A DNA stretch of 64,000 bases from Parietaria judaica (GCA_954871525.1 OX940862.1:39982232-40046231); one strand, 5' to 3'. Counted from the stretch's first letter, positions 20,908-33,037 are shown. The notes: a model not told the origin generated them from the sequence alone. Numbers and translations are program-made.

Positions 20908-21679
20908 ATGGCTAAAGTATCTGGAGTTCTTGCCTTGTTATTCGTCGCTCTCGTCATCTTTTCATGTAAGATTTCGTCTCCGTCTATGTGTGTTTAAAAA
21001 TTGCAAAGCGCCTGTAAGTCTAATTTACGAATATAATGAGCGCGAAACAGATATATTGATGGATTTTTTTGTAATTTTTTTTTTATAAATTACTATCGAT
21101 GGGTAAATTGCAAAATCAATAGGTAGATCAATGAAGTTTTTGTAAATTAATTGTCTTAGAACTATCAGTTAGAAATATGAATTAATTGTCTTTGAACTAT
21201 TAGTTAGAAATATAAATTAAGTGTAGAGTCTTAAAAGTTTTATGAGTACTAATGCAGTTTTTATGGGATTTATGCGGTTTTAGAGTTTGTACCTAGTATT
21301 GGTAAAATGGAAATTAAGTGTGCCAATTTTAACTTGCATACCCGCGGCGCTCCTAGTTTTTAAAACATTGGTCTTTGTTGTTTAAATTTAGTTTTGTTAT
21401 AATATATACAATTTTTTTCCGTATAAATGTATATAATTTGTTTCTTGTTATTATTGGCGTGGTTCAGATTGCAAAGAGAGCGATGCGAAAATGTGCTGCC
21501 ATGACAATCCTCGTTTTGACGGAGGCCATGATTTGTGTCCTAACGGACCGACAAAGCCGGAGGACAACTTTGGTCCTTGCTTTGACTACTGTGACGGACC
21601 TCCGTCACGGTGCACTAACGGTAAAGGAGGCTTTTGCAAGAAGACCGGTGACGGACTTCACTGCCATTGCGAATGCTAA
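20908..21679 (+). CDS. Secreted defensin-like (DEFL/LCR) cysteine-rich peptide
   Basis: Two exons, 20908-20965 and 21468-21679, are joined by a GT-AG intron in phase 1 and give 89 residues. Residues 1-20 are a signal peptide (MAKVSGVLALLFVALVIFS). The mature part holds eleven cysteines, including an adjacent pair (MCCHDN), a CxxxC (CFDYC), and a terminal CHCEC. CxxxC with CxC is the core of the cysteine-stabilised alpha-beta fold. One exon for the signal peptide and one for the mature domain, with the intron near their boundary, is the standard DEFL gene plan. Such peptides act outside the cell in defence or in pollen-pistil signalling; which one cannot be told. An AATAAA lies 81 bp past the stop. 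No frame damage is seen. Another secreted cysteine-rich class is less likely. Confidence 0.85.
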
Positions 21680-21759
21680 GCCACTTTGTTTTACGTTACT
21701 GATTGTGTCCCGTGTAGAATTATCATTGTTTTCACAATGGTGATCTCAAATTCCTTACG

Positions 21760-21765
21760 AATAAA
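21760..21765 (+). terminator. Likely polyadenylation signal of the defensin-like gene
   Basis: AATAAA, 81 bp downstream of the TAA stop, in the expected 3'-UTR position. Confidence 0.5.
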
Positions 21766-22057
21766 AAGGCTCATGTTTTTAATCTTGTCATATGTATCTT
21801 TTTGGTGCTTTATCATATATATATATATATATATATATAATAGCGATACCGGGGTTAAGACTCAAGGACATTAACTCGAATTGTTTTTGAAAACGAGAGA
21901 AATTAAACTTGCAATTTCTGTTTTTAAAATTCACTATAAAACAGTCAATTTACTAGGAGGGTTATACAGTATAACTTATATTTCTGACTTCTAAGTTATA
22001 ACTCCTCCAACCTAAACAGTCAATATATATTAATTAACGTAGAAATCATGTTTTTTA

Positions 22058-22781
22058 GAGGTGAAAGCGGACCGGGTACCCGATTTTTTTGCCAGACCTG
22101 GTACCCGGGTCCGGAATCCGGGTTTCTTGATAATGAAACCCTGATCCGGGTATTTTTTTTAAAAAAAATCATGAAATCCGGATCCGGGTACAAAAACCGG
22201 TTTTTAACCTGGATCCGGATTTCATGCAATTTCAATTTTAAAATAAAATTTTGCATAATAACCCGGATTTGAACATGGATTTATATTCAAATAAAAAAAA
22301 AACTTAAAATGATTATAATCAAAGTTCATATATTATACCTTAAACATCAACATTGCTACATATTAATAAACCTAATATCATCCGATTTGCTAATTATAGT
22401 TAATCATCTAGTTAGGATTACTACACATAGCATAAAAAAATCAGGATTGCTATATATAGGACAAAAACATTTAATGACATCATTTTGTGCTAAGTAAAAC
22501 GACATCAGTTTGTACAAAAACATGACTAATCAAATTAGAGAAAAAATGATGTAATTTTGGGTATTTTTTTTAAATATTTATATATATTTAATAAGCGGGT
22601 TTTAGTAACCTACTTTCAGGGTTCCAGGGTTTTTATCCTCTAAATCCGGGACCCGGATGCGGTTTTTTTTAATAAACCGGTTCCGGTTTAGCCCGGATTA
22701 ATACGGTTCCGGTCTTTTTAAAATGCGGTTTCGGTCCGGATGCGGTTTAAAACCCACATTTCCGGGTTTTATTTACACCCC
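22058..22781. mobile_element. Non-autonomous hAT-like element rich in CCGG words
   Basis: The ends are inversely related (GAGGTGAAAGCGGACCGGGT against GGGTGTAAATAAAACCCGG). The subterminal regions are full of short inverted words (CCGGGTAC, CCGGATCCGG, AACCGGTTCCGG). Similar TGTTTT words flank both sides, compatible with an 8-bp duplication but imperfect. GGGTGTAAA-type ends with CCGG subterminal repeats are typical of plant hAT MITEs. There is no ORF of note. Confidence 0.5.
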
Positions 22782-22942
22782 GTGTTTTAATCTTGTCATA
22801 TATAGCTTCTTAGTCCTTTTTCATATATAGATTTTGGCCCAAAGCCCAAATATCTTCTAATTTCCTTTCCTTTTCTATTTGGGCTTCAACAGTTAATATA
22901 GTTTATTATTGTTCACGCTCGTCTTCTTTCCTTTCCTCTTTC

Positions 22943-25638
22943 TGTTGGACATATGTGTCCTTAAACAAGATATTTATCCATTTGTAAAAGATTATGACAA
23001 GTCGTTGAATAAAGATGGTACTTATTATGTTAATCTTATTATAGTTTATGTAGAGTAAAATAGAATGTTTGATTCCTTAGTTCATAAAGGATGCAATTAT
23101 GTTATTATTATCACAACAGAGTCATGTGAGGAAGAATTAATAAGCATAATAAATGAACTTAAAATGTCCGTGACCTGATTAACTGGGTGGGAGCCCATTA
23201 ATCGGTAAGGTCATTAATGTGAGTAAAGTGACAATCCTATTCTAAATTATGTGTGTGTCACACTCACTAGAAGTGCATTAAGTATGAAGCGTCTTCATAC
23301 TGGACTGGACCTGACTTAAACTCGAGAAGTTGTCATATAAGACCGTCACTGATAACTTGTAGTTGTGTCGCAAAATGATGATCAAATGGATATTAGTTCT
23401 AAGTCCTGAGTGATCATGAGTCCGAGCTACTGGCTTGATTGTTCTTTGATTTAACCGTTAAAGAACACAAAATATTACGGCTGTTCCCAACACTATTATT
23501 TTGGGAACATGATAGTCAGTAGTAAGGATAGCTTGATCATTGACATGGGCATCACACAGCTCTCTTCAGAGTCATGATGATTCCCTTGGTTGTCAGTGGT
23601 GAGAAGTGAGAGGTACCCGTGCGCAACTTATGAATAAAAACCATAAGTGGGTTGCTCATAATATTACTGGCTGAGTCAAGGATGAAAATGCATTGAGGGG
23701 CATTACGGTAAAAACCGCCTGCTCATGTATGGGTCATCAAGTGAAAGAACAATAATCGGTATTTGATTGAATCTAATGGACACCCTTCTGTTATAAGGGA
23801 ATAATATTTACCGTATCACTAAAGAGTGCAGCCTCGGGTCTATACTGGAATCACTTCGAGGTTTGACGAACACCTAGCAGTTCGTTGGAGCTTAAGTGAT
23901 ACGGGTCCATGGTCCCCAAGATAGCTCCGTAACGGATGATACGTACGTGATTAAAATACATTCTGGACAATGTTTAATCATTTGGCTCGACTTATAAAAT
24001 TGACAAGTCTGTGTCAGACGTCAGATAGTTTTATCGACAGCGTGGAAAAAGTATCATATTTTGGTACACGGAATTAACTGATAAAAAGAAAGTTAGAATT
24101 TAGATTTTCGAACAGCACGATAATGTTATAAATTAAATTCTAAGCAACTTTGCATTTTGAACCAAGTCATTCTGACTTACGGTTTGTGATTTATGGATTT
24201 TCTAAGTTTATGACTCGGTTCGATAAGCTATGAAATTAAATAACATCTCACGAATTTAAATGATGGTGTTGCACCATGAAATTTAATGTGTGATATTGAG
24301 ATTAGGTTTTATTAATATAATTTGATTATTTGTATTTAATTATTAATATCTTATTAATAATTAATTAATAATTAAAAGATTTATATTAATAAATAAATAA
24401 TATATTTATATATATTGTTATATGTGTAAATTCGAATTAGGGTTTGTAACCCCAGCTGATTTCGAATCTATGAATTGAAGATTTTATTTTTGCGGCATAA
24501 GTACCTGAAGTTTGGTATTTTGGCAAAAACCCTAAAATCAATTTAATCCATTGGATCGGTTATGATTTAGTATCAACCGTTGGATTGAGATAATTGATTT
24601 GAACCCTTATGTAATTCGAAATTGAAACTTGGTGTCCAAGTTTAGGTATTTCGAATTTGCTTAATTAATTATGTCCGTTGGATCGGTTTTGAGATTATAT
24701 CTTTAAACCGTCGGATTAGAAATTAATTAACATTATATATATGATATTAAATTCGAATAAATTTGTGATAAGAGTTCGAATTATGGTTTTGTAAAACCCT
24801 AGGGTATTTGACTTTATCCCTAATTGATTTGATTCATTGGATTTGTTTAAGATTTATTTTTAACCATTGGATCTAGATAATCATTATCAAATTCGAATTT
24901 AAAAAATATATATATATATAATATAATTCAAAAATATATAATATGATGATAAGATTAAATATTTTAATCTTATCTTGTATTATTATTTAATTAAATCCCT
25001 GATTAATTATATCCATTGGATTTAGATGAAATTGGATTAAAATAATTATTTATATTTGAATTCGAAAATTGGGAGGGAAAATCTCCAAATCGGTTACAGC
25101 TTTAGCCTATAAATAGGAGGCTCTTTCTACACATTTCATACACCTCTCCCCAGAGCAAAAACTCGAGCTCTCCCTCTCTCTTTACGGTCTGCGAGTTTTC
25201 TGCTTCTGATCTCTCTTCTGGTTCGGCTTAGGAGATATTTTTCTCCGGTAGCTTTAAAAGAACCATCAATTAAATTTTGCGACGAAGTCCTGCCAGCGAA
25301 GCCCACGTCAGAACGCGCAGCCGGAATCATCAGTTGAGGTACGGCCTTATGCATTGGGTAAATAAATGCAACCATTTACTGCTTTCCATTTATTTCCTGT
25401 TCGACTAGATTATTAATATGAAAATAAATGCAACCATTTACTGCTTTCCATTATGAATATGAAAATATTAGATTCGAAATATTTATCAGATCTTGGTTAA
25501 ATAATTGTTACCCGATATCCGTGTCGTCGGTCCGATAACAAGATTTCCGCTTTGAAATGAATTTTTAAATGTTACCGGGACGGCGCGGAGGCTATTATCG
25601 TGGTAAGGAAGTCGACTTGATACCTCCGATTTCCAACA
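22943..25638 (+). mobile_element. Solo LTR of a retrotransposon, 2,696 bp, with CTTTC target duplication
   Basis: It starts TGTTGGA and ends TCCAACA, the terminal inverted repeat of an LTR, and is flanked by exact CTTTC 5-mers (22938-22942 and 25639-25643). No internal retrotransposon sequence borders it, so it is the product of LTR-LTR recombination. A TATA box (TATAAATA, 25108-25115) sits about 0.5 kb before the right end, giving a plus-strand U3-R-U5 order. The U3 has several diverged copies of a unit with CCATTGGATCGG and AACCGTYGGATT (24.5-25.05 kb). In U5 a roughly 60-bp segment with AAATGCAACCATTTACTGC is tandemly duplicated (about 25360 and 25422). Copia or gypsy cannot be decided. 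Confidence 0.85.
25108..25115 (+). promoter_or_regulatory. TATA box of the solo LTR promoter
   Basis: TATAAATA within CCTATAAATAGGAGG, followed at about 30 bp by a CA-rich likely start region. It could drive outward transcription into 25.6 kb and beyond. Confidence 0.6.
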
Positions 25639-25643
25639 CTTTC

Positions 25644-27500
25644 ATGCTACGTAATTTATAAATAATTCTAATTATAATGTTTAATTATACTTCTTGTCCG
25701 TGTGATGAAAATAGAATTTGCGGATGAGTTTGATAAAGATAGATGCATTATAAGGTGTCTTGAGAAATTTATTTTGAAGAAAAGAATAACCGTATAACTT
25801 TCCATGCAAAAAAAGTAAAAATGTAAATAAAATTAATCCTGCAACAAGAATGACAATGTGAAAACACAAAGTCTAATGTAGATATGCGACGAGAGATGAG
25901 AAAACAAGCGAAGAGAAGGCGAGCGATGAAGCGACGAGACGAATCGGCAAGGAAAGGCAAGCGACGGAGGGTGATAAATGCGACGAAACCCTTGCTTAAG
26001 GAGTTACCATTTCTATGTAGCAAAACTAATAACTTGTAGCCATTTCTATGTAGTAAAACTAATAGCTTATGACAGTTACGAGGCAATTAAACTCAAATAT
26101 TACCACCCATTTATGAGGATGGAAAAAAATCCGAGATAGAAGAGCTCTAAATAACGAGATTGGAGAAGGAAAAAGTGACCGAAAATTCTTGCAATTTACA
26201 TAATATGCACACTTCATAAACAGAAGCATGTTTCTCTCTTTTTTATCCATTTTCAATTGTGTGGTTAAGTTTTAACGGAAAAACCTGAGCTCCTAAGTTT
26301 TCTTTAAAACCGAAATTACACCATTTGTAAATCTATGATTATAGTTGTGATTTTTCATCTCAACACCAACAATCTACTCCCCGTCCTTGTCTACTCTCTC
26401 GGTAGAGAAAGCTCAAAGATCTTACGCTTACTCTTTACCTCTTTGATTGGCCGGCCTTCTTCTATCGAGCGGTACAAGGCATAATGACAGTTCTCACCTT
26501 TGTTGAAGACCTCTATCTCCTAAACTTACACAATCTAACCTGAACTACATAATGACTCGATCCTAAAAAATTCCGGTGCGCAAGAAGGCTTCACATTGCA
26601 AGATCCAACATGAAATTATCAAATCTCCATCTTGGGGAAATCTCGCCGCCAAGATGCCAGGGCAGCTCGTAAATATTTAAAAAGCTAAAGAACTATATAA
26701 TATATACAGCAACAACAACAAAATATTGTATAAATTTAATTGTTATACAATTTAAAAATTATCTTTATATTATATAATTTATTACTTTATTTGATGTATG
26801 TATACTATGTAGTTCTTTTATTCTACAATCAAATCATTTTAAAATCATTAATCAATTTTAAAATTCGCTAATTGATTTTCTCTAATTTTAATTTTATTTA
26901 TATAATGAAGTAATCAATTATAACATTTAGCACTTTCAAGTAGAATTATATAATTTACTGATCAATTTATTTGTTTAGTCCAGCTTTACAAATTACAATT
27001 AATGGTCACTTTTATATATCATTTTCTAAGTTTATTAATTAATTTCAAGATCACTTATTCTCATTTTGTTATTCACTTATTACTTTCATATTCACTATTC
27101 AACATATAAATTTTGAAATTCACGAATCAATTTTTAACATTCATCAATTTTAAATTTTTATGTTATAATTCTCTAATCGAACCTCAAAACTTACTAATTA
27201 TTTTCATTATTCATTAGTTTTAGTTAGATTATTTATTAATCTATTTAATAATTAATTAATATTGTAAAATCCAACCCGTTTTTGTTTGTTGCAATCCTCA
27301 TTAAATAATTGTTTGGTACAAATTTTCATATTTTCACTTAAAAAATTAAATAAATAATAGATAATTTGCAATCCTCATTAAATAATTGTTTGGTAAAAAT
27401 TAAATAAATAAATAATTTTCATATTGTTGCACATGTGTTTCCTTCACCATGTCCGAGGTCGCTTATTCTTGCCATTCCACACTCGATCAGTCCGAGCTCG
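25644..27500. other. AT-rich intergenic DNA with possible retrotransposon debris
   Basis: No gene is supported. At 26340-26680 a less AT-rich stretch (CATCTCAACACCAACAATC, ATCGAGCGGTACAAGGC) looks like decayed mobile-element sequence but has no readable domain. 26.7-27.4 kb is extremely AT-rich, with TAAATAATTGTTTGGTA appearing twice (near 27303 and 27378). Confidence 0.5.
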
Positions 27501-27519
27501 CCAAATTTCCCAACAACGA

Positions 27520-28330
27520 GCAATTGAGCATGCGATCTCTTCCTCCTAGTGCTTGAATGAAATATTTAACCATTATCCAAAAGAAGCTCCCACTGATCCA
27601 ATTCTTTTTCCTCTATCAACATCGACAAATTGTTGAACGAAAGAGCACTCAACAAAGGAATGAAGCGTCATCTCCAGCAACACAGAGCATAAAGGGAAAA
27701 TTAAGCTCGTATTGATGCCTCTCCTTCGTAGTACCATTCTTGTAGGAGGACAATTTGTAGCAGCCCTCCAAACAAATTCTTTCATTTTTGGTGGTATCTT
27801 TAGCTTACTTAGATGTTTCCACAATGGTCTTGTCGTCGGGGACCCAACGACCTTGAACCTCTTCCAAGAGTTTATACGTCATTTTAACCGAATAAATACT
27901 CGATAGTTCTCTTTTCCAGTACCATGAGCCTCTCTTAGCGCTTGAATTTATTGGAGTGCCCATAATGAGCTCGATGTCACGATCCTGAAATAAGTCTTAT
28001 AAAATTTTGAGATCCCATTTCCGAGTTTCTGTCGTCATTAAGCTCGATACAGTGCTTCCAACAATACCTGGTTGGCGAGTGATAACATAAGGGTTTCAAT
28101 TGTCGAGTAACCAAGGATCTGTTTAGATAGACATCTCAGTCCTAGGTCTAATGCTTTGGAGGGTTCCCTCGCGTAACAACCCACACGCTTCCCAAATATT
28201 TCTCCAAATATAGCTCGGGTTATTTCCCAACTCCACGTAAATATATACCTTCTTTTGAAAACTTTTCCAACAACCGTATTTTCATTGGTAAGAAGCCTAC
28301 ACCCTTGTTTTCCGCAAAGCTAAATTGAAA
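27520..28330 (-). pseudogene. LINE (non-LTR retrotransposon) 3' remnant with zf-RVT domain
   Basis: On the minus strand, 27824-27600 encodes MWKHLSKLKIPPKMKEFVWR and then NCPPTRMVLRRRGIN. This is the zf-RVT region that closes plant LINE reverse transcriptases (W--LW-LKIPPK---F-WR--N--PT---L--RG). The following FPLC...LHSFVEC keeps the spacing of the zinc ligands, but the first Cys is Phe. Upstream, 28300-27850 in mixed frames gives decayed pieces of the preceding RT tail. Several stops and frame changes show it is dead. No poly-A tail or flanking duplication was found. Confidence 0.7.
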
Positions 28331-28399
28331 CCAAATACACGAGGAGTTTTATGAAATCACGGGCACGACTCTACACTAAATTATTCTTCAATACAAGTT

Positions 28400-29310
28400 T
28401 TTTGCTCAAACGCCAACTAGGAGCAAGAAGCACCGATCAAGCCTCCACCGCTCCACGCGTGACCTCGGGAAGCGATCATCACTCAACAAATAATACGATC
28501 TCCTAAATCAAGGGACGACCATAGTATAATATATTTTCTTATTAATAGAATTTCCAACAAGGAAGAAGATATGCAATTATCAATGAGTTGAGAGTTACAT
28601 ACTGCCTTTATTTCGAGTTATTATTTTGTTTCTTTTCTCTAGTTGTATTCACAATATCAATAAAATATCGGAGATGAAGTAATCAACAACGGGTTAGGAT
28701 GAACCTCTCTAAAAATTCTCATTTGAAGTCTTAACACACACACACAAACATATATATATATATACACTTTGAGAATTTGAGCGTACAATTATGACGGGAG
28801 ATAAAGTTTCATACGGCACAACATTACAAAATCAAATCATGCTTCAACAAAGTTGGCGACGGTTGATGTGAGAAAAAGTCATCCAATAAATACACGAAGG
28901 AAAAATTGAGATTAACCTTTGATCGAAATTCATCGATACGGTCGATACAAAGTCACTCTCCGACAAGAGGGCTCAGTCAAACATCCAGTTCAAAGCAAGT
29001 CTCCACGCATCATCTCGAGAAGATGATTCCATAGTTAGCCAGATAGCACGAACTCTTAAACCAAGGGACTACCAAAAGTGGAAGATCCGCCTATAAGTAG
29101 AAATTCCAACGGAGAATAAGATATACAAAATTTTCATTGTTCAACTGAGAGATTACATATTGTCTTTACTTCGAGTGATCATTGTATTCATTTATGTCCC
29201 CTGATTTTATTCACTATATCAATAAAAGATCAAAGAAGAGTTGGTCGCCTACTACTTAAAAAGAACGTCTATAAAAGTTCTCGTGTAAAGTTTATATACA
29301 TGTACATATT
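28400..29310. repeat. Pair of diverged direct repeats, possibly a short LTR pair
   Basis: 28400-28740 and 28960-29310 share an ordered set of words: CTCCACGC-TC-TC-AGA, AAACCAAGGGAC or ATCAAGGGACGACCA, AGAAATTCCAAC, GAGTTGAGAGTTACAT against AACTGAGAGATTACAT, TATCAATAAAA with a following A-rich signal, and CTCTAAAAATTCTC against CTATAAAAGTTCTC. The layout (upstream box, AATAAA-like signal, terminal GTTCTC) is LTR-like, and the ~560-bp spacing would suit a TRIM-type element, but ends and target duplication are not clear. Confidence 0.35.
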
Positions 29311-29318
29311 AGTGGACG

Positions 29319-29519
29319 AACGTCTACAACCATGTCAAGGTATTACTTTTATAGCAATGAGTTCACATAAAATTTTATTACTTTTGTCGAAATTTTTAAA
29401 TCTTTGAGAAGTTGTATCACAAAAATAAAATTTGAATTTATATAATAAAAATATACATTACACTTTTATAATATATTAATATTCTTCTCAAAAAAAAAAA
29501 ATTCTTCAAATAACCTATT
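29319..29519 (+). repeat. Direct repeat, SINE-free copy
   Basis: Begins TGGACGAACGTCTACAACC and ends in a poly-A and TTCTTCAAATAA stretch. Matches 30009-30410 except that the latter contains a SINE, so this copy shows the unoccupied site. Confidence 0.6.
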
Positions 29520-30008
29520 TCAGGTTTTCGCTGTGATGTCCGCAATTGTTGGGCGGACGAGTTTGATAAAGACGAAAAAAGCAATGCTGGAGAAGGTCGG
29601 AGGCTGCCCCAACAGTGTTGGGTGATTCATATCCGACATCACGAAGAAAAAGGGCGGGAGAATCTTTTTCTTAAAGTATCAATATTTATAGGGCAATCAT
29701 TTTATCTTTATTTAGCCTCGTAATTTTTAAACATTATTTAGCCTCGTACTTTTTAAAATGACCATATACAAATGAGAGTAAGAATTAAAAACGATATACC
29801 AATGTTACCACCAAAATAGAACATATTGTGAGATACATGAAATTTCAAACAATGGGAGTCTGATAACACAATAGATTTCTTGTAGCACTCATATTATACC
29901 AATTTAAACTCACTCTTTACTCCTTACGTTTCTGATGTGGGACTTTTGGCTCTTACCAAAATTTTCACTTCACCACTTCTCTCTCTATGCTTCCTTATAT
30001 TGTTTGTG
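29520..30008. other. Spacer between direct repeats
   Basis: Holds a GC-richer 120 bp (29530-29660) with GCGGACGAGTTTGATAAAGA, which resembles GCGGATGAGTTTGATAAAGA at 25720, and a GATGTGGGACTTTTGGCTC motif near 29935. No gene is seen. Confidence 0.4.
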
Positions 30009-30410
30009 GACGAAAGTCTACAACCTGGTGTAGCTTTAATTACTACCAAGTTTGTTTGGCCTAGTGGTAACTCCACTACTCCTCTATTCAAGAGATTAGG
30101 GTTCGAACATTCATGAGACTCATATGAGTACCCCTTTACATATTGTAAACTTGGTCATTAGTGTCACATGTTCTTACACTGAATATATCTAAGTCATGCG
30201 AGAGTGCATTGTAACATTGGCCGATAGTGGCACCCCATTAAAAAAAAAAAGTTCACGTAAAATTCTATTCACTTTTATATAAAAAAATAAAAATCTTTAA
30301 GAAGTTGAGTAAAAAAATGAAATAATACAATATAATATAATATAATATACACTTTTTTAATTATTTATATTCTTATCACAATTATTTTTTTCTTCAAATA
30401 AACTGCTTCT
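30009..30410 (+). repeat. Direct repeat interrupted by a SINE
   Basis: Second copy of the 29319-29519 repeat (TGGACGAAAGTCTACAACC ... TTTCTTCAAATAA), split at AAGTT by the insertion at about 30050-30251. Confidence 0.6.
30050..30251 (+). mobile_element. tRNA-derived SINE, about 200 bp
   Basis: The 5' end carries a pol III A-box-like TTTGGCCTAGTGG and a B box in GGGTTCGAACA (around 30099-30109), spaced as in a tRNA. An unrelated body and a terminal A run (30241-30251) follow. The sequence AAGTT lies at both borders. Comparison with the paralogous repeat at 29.3 kb, where the flanks are contiguous, confirms insertion. It does not fold as an intact tRNA, so it is not a tRNA gene. Confidence 0.75.
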
Positions 30411-32820
30411 CTAAATATGCCTTCCTGACCTATTGAAAAAATTTGGACCTTTGTCGGGTCAGCATTGACTTTAAAGCTTAGATTGGGGAGCTTGACGTGC
30501 ACTCTCATCTGGGCAGTCTGAAAACTATAAAATATGATTAACCCTTCCTTGCTAATTTCTATACTTGCAAAAATAGCTAAAAATAAATAAAAGTAAAAAA
30601 TTACTTAAGTAAAGACAAGATCAGATCACCAAAACCAATAAATTAATTAACCAGATTTAAATCATTCACATGAGTTTGACCGTTCACCATTTAATGTATG
30701 CAAGCAGTTGTTTGAGTTTCAGCTCGAGATCTACCCTTCAGCCATTTATTTATTTATTATTGAATCAATAAATAAGGCAAAAATAATTACACCCAAAAAT
30801 GTACGTGTCGGTGTATCGTTATGGATAGCAAAATGTAGCATAAGAACCATGCATGTGTCTTCATTTCAAGGTATTTTTAATACCTTATAAGTGCACATGA
30901 TTATGGTAAATACTAATTTGAGAAAGTTTTTGACAAAAAAATAAATAAATAAAAAATTAAATGATTCGATAGTAAATCGTTATGCACTTATGTTAATCGA
31001 GTCATTTTGATGGCATATTATTTAATTAGCAATGAATTTATGGATCAACGGTTTAAAATTCGGCTAAAATGGAAAGCGCCGAATAAGACAGTATTTAAAT
31101 ACTCTCAAACTCAAGTTATAGGTATACCACGAGCAAGAGGGTATATATTGATAGAGCTTTCGTTATATTTACCAAATTCATAATTTATGAGTATATTATA
31201 AACTGATAAGTATACTGTAAAATCGATATGTTAACCGTAAATGTGTTTTTAAATTAATCATATATAAAAAAATGTTAAAAAATTAAGTGGACAACACGTT
31301 GATAAATATACAAAATATGGGTTGCGATACAGTGATCATTTTATAAATGAGTGACTAATGAAGATAAAATTACAAATTAAGAAGCATCTTAGACAATTTT
31401 TCTTAAAAATAAAATAACATTTTATCTTTTTAGGATGTTTTGTTATTTCTTTTGTTGATTATTTTGGTGACGGTTTTGAAACCCGAGTTTTAAGAGTATA
31501 ATAGTTATTTTAAATTTTTATTTATATTTTAGTTTTTCCTTTCTACATAAATTTTAAAACATTCAATTTTTTATTTGTTTCTCATAATTCCTTTTCCTGG
31601 AAGTTAGAGTTGATTTCTTTTTAAATTCTGTAATATTTAAATGTAGATGCTCAAATTATAGCAAACTGGATCAAAATAGATAACTAGGTAAAATCAGAAT
31701 CCCGTTAAAAAAAAAAATCCGAAAAAGTTTTGAAATCAAAATTCGACCAATAAAACCGAGTTTGAAAAATCTTGCAAAACTTTGATTTCAGTTTTGTGTT
31801 CGGGATATCACGAAAATCCGAGTATCTGGACGATTTTACCCCTACCCCTAACCTACTTATAATAGTTTAATATTTCGCTCGTAGTTAAATAGGGTTCAAG
31901 ACTCGATTACAAATAAGAGCCATGGCTGCATTAAGTAGCAATGAGTTTCTTCAAAATCATTAATGCAAAATATTATTATAAATTACAAAAAAGAGATTTT
32001 GTTTTCTTTCTAGCTTGGATCTTATATTTCTTAATATTAGTTTAATCCTCATCGATATCAACGATATATATATATATATATGTAAAATGTAAATCACCAC
32101 CGACCATTTAATAAGAGAGCGAGCGAGAGAGAGAAGAACGTGTAGAGGATCATAGGGAAGTGGGACCCAGAAAAGAGTATTGGTCAGCCAACAGACATAA
32201 AGCATTGTGATGTATCAATGATTAAACGACGACGTACTTGTTCCCACCAAACCTCCAACGTGTCCTTATACTACTAGAGAGACTATAATCGCAATAATAA
32301 ATCTACCAGTTATCACCCCTGCACTTTGTAAACAGCTGCACTTTACTCCATAACTTTTTTTTTTTTATCAGAAATGGCCTTCATATTTTTTTGTTTAAAC
32401 AACACTTTCGCTTAACCAATATTAAAGAAGCAACACTGCATGAAATGTTTGAGGATACTTTTGCAAATTTTATTATTTTTCTTCAAAAAAAATTATGTAA
32501 CTTTCATCCTAATAGCTATTGGCAGCTAGAATAATATGTAAAATCTAATATAATATCATAACCTAATATACTGAATCAGCTCATAATTAGTTAATAAAAA
32601 TATATTTGATCTACAGCTTAACACTTCACAAAATACTAAAATTAAGGGAATCAACTTCACCAAAATTGAGAGTCTGAGGGTATCAATCTCAATTACTCTA
32701 AAAATACAGTCCAATATATACATATATATATATATATTATTATATTTTTAAAAGAAAAAGAAAAATGAATATTCGTAGAGAAATAGAAAAACCAACCTCC
32801 TTCGGCGACACAGAACATGG
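30411..32820. other. AT-rich intergenic DNA upstream of the GAUT3-like gene
   Basis: About 2.4 kb without a supportable gene. 31.62-31.86 kb has CCGAGTTTGAAAA and GATTTTACCCCTACCCC words of a decayed hAT-like MITE. There are TA microsatellites near 32065 and 32720, and an (AG)n run near 32120. The last few hundred bases should hold the GAUT promoter; no clear TATA box stands out. Confidence 0.5.
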
Positions 32821-32835
32821 CCGAAGAGACGATCG

Positions 32836-33037
32836 CTCAATCCCATTTCTCTCTCTCTCTCTCTCTCGCTCATCTCTAAAACCCTAGCTTTCTCTCTCCT
32901 TCCTCCATTGTTGCCCGTCCGTCTGCTTCTACCTGAAGCATCGAATTCGCGGTGATCTGAGATGTGTTTCTCGAGAACGGCGTGGAAGCTTCGACCGGCT
33001 GCGATTGTCGTCCACGCTTGATATCGGAATTCCATTG
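32836..33037 (+). promoter_or_regulatory. 5' leader of the GAUT3-like gene with a CT microsatellite
   Basis: A (CT)n run (32850-32868) and AAAACCCTAG precede the ATG, typical of plant core promoter and 5'-UTR sequence (Y-patch and telo-box-like AAACCCTA). No upstream splice site is evident. Confidence 0.5.

Noticed and set aside
21375..21743. 122-codon ORF over the defensin-like exon 2
   Set aside because: Different frame from the cysteine-rich product and includes intron sequence.
30050..30125. tRNA gene
   Set aside because: A and B box-like motifs are present, but there is no cloverleaf acceptor pairing; the A tail and flanking AAGTT fit a SINE.
32748..33035. Minus-strand ORF before the GAUT gene
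   Set aside because: Low-complexity ER repeats from the CT-rich 5' leader read backwards.
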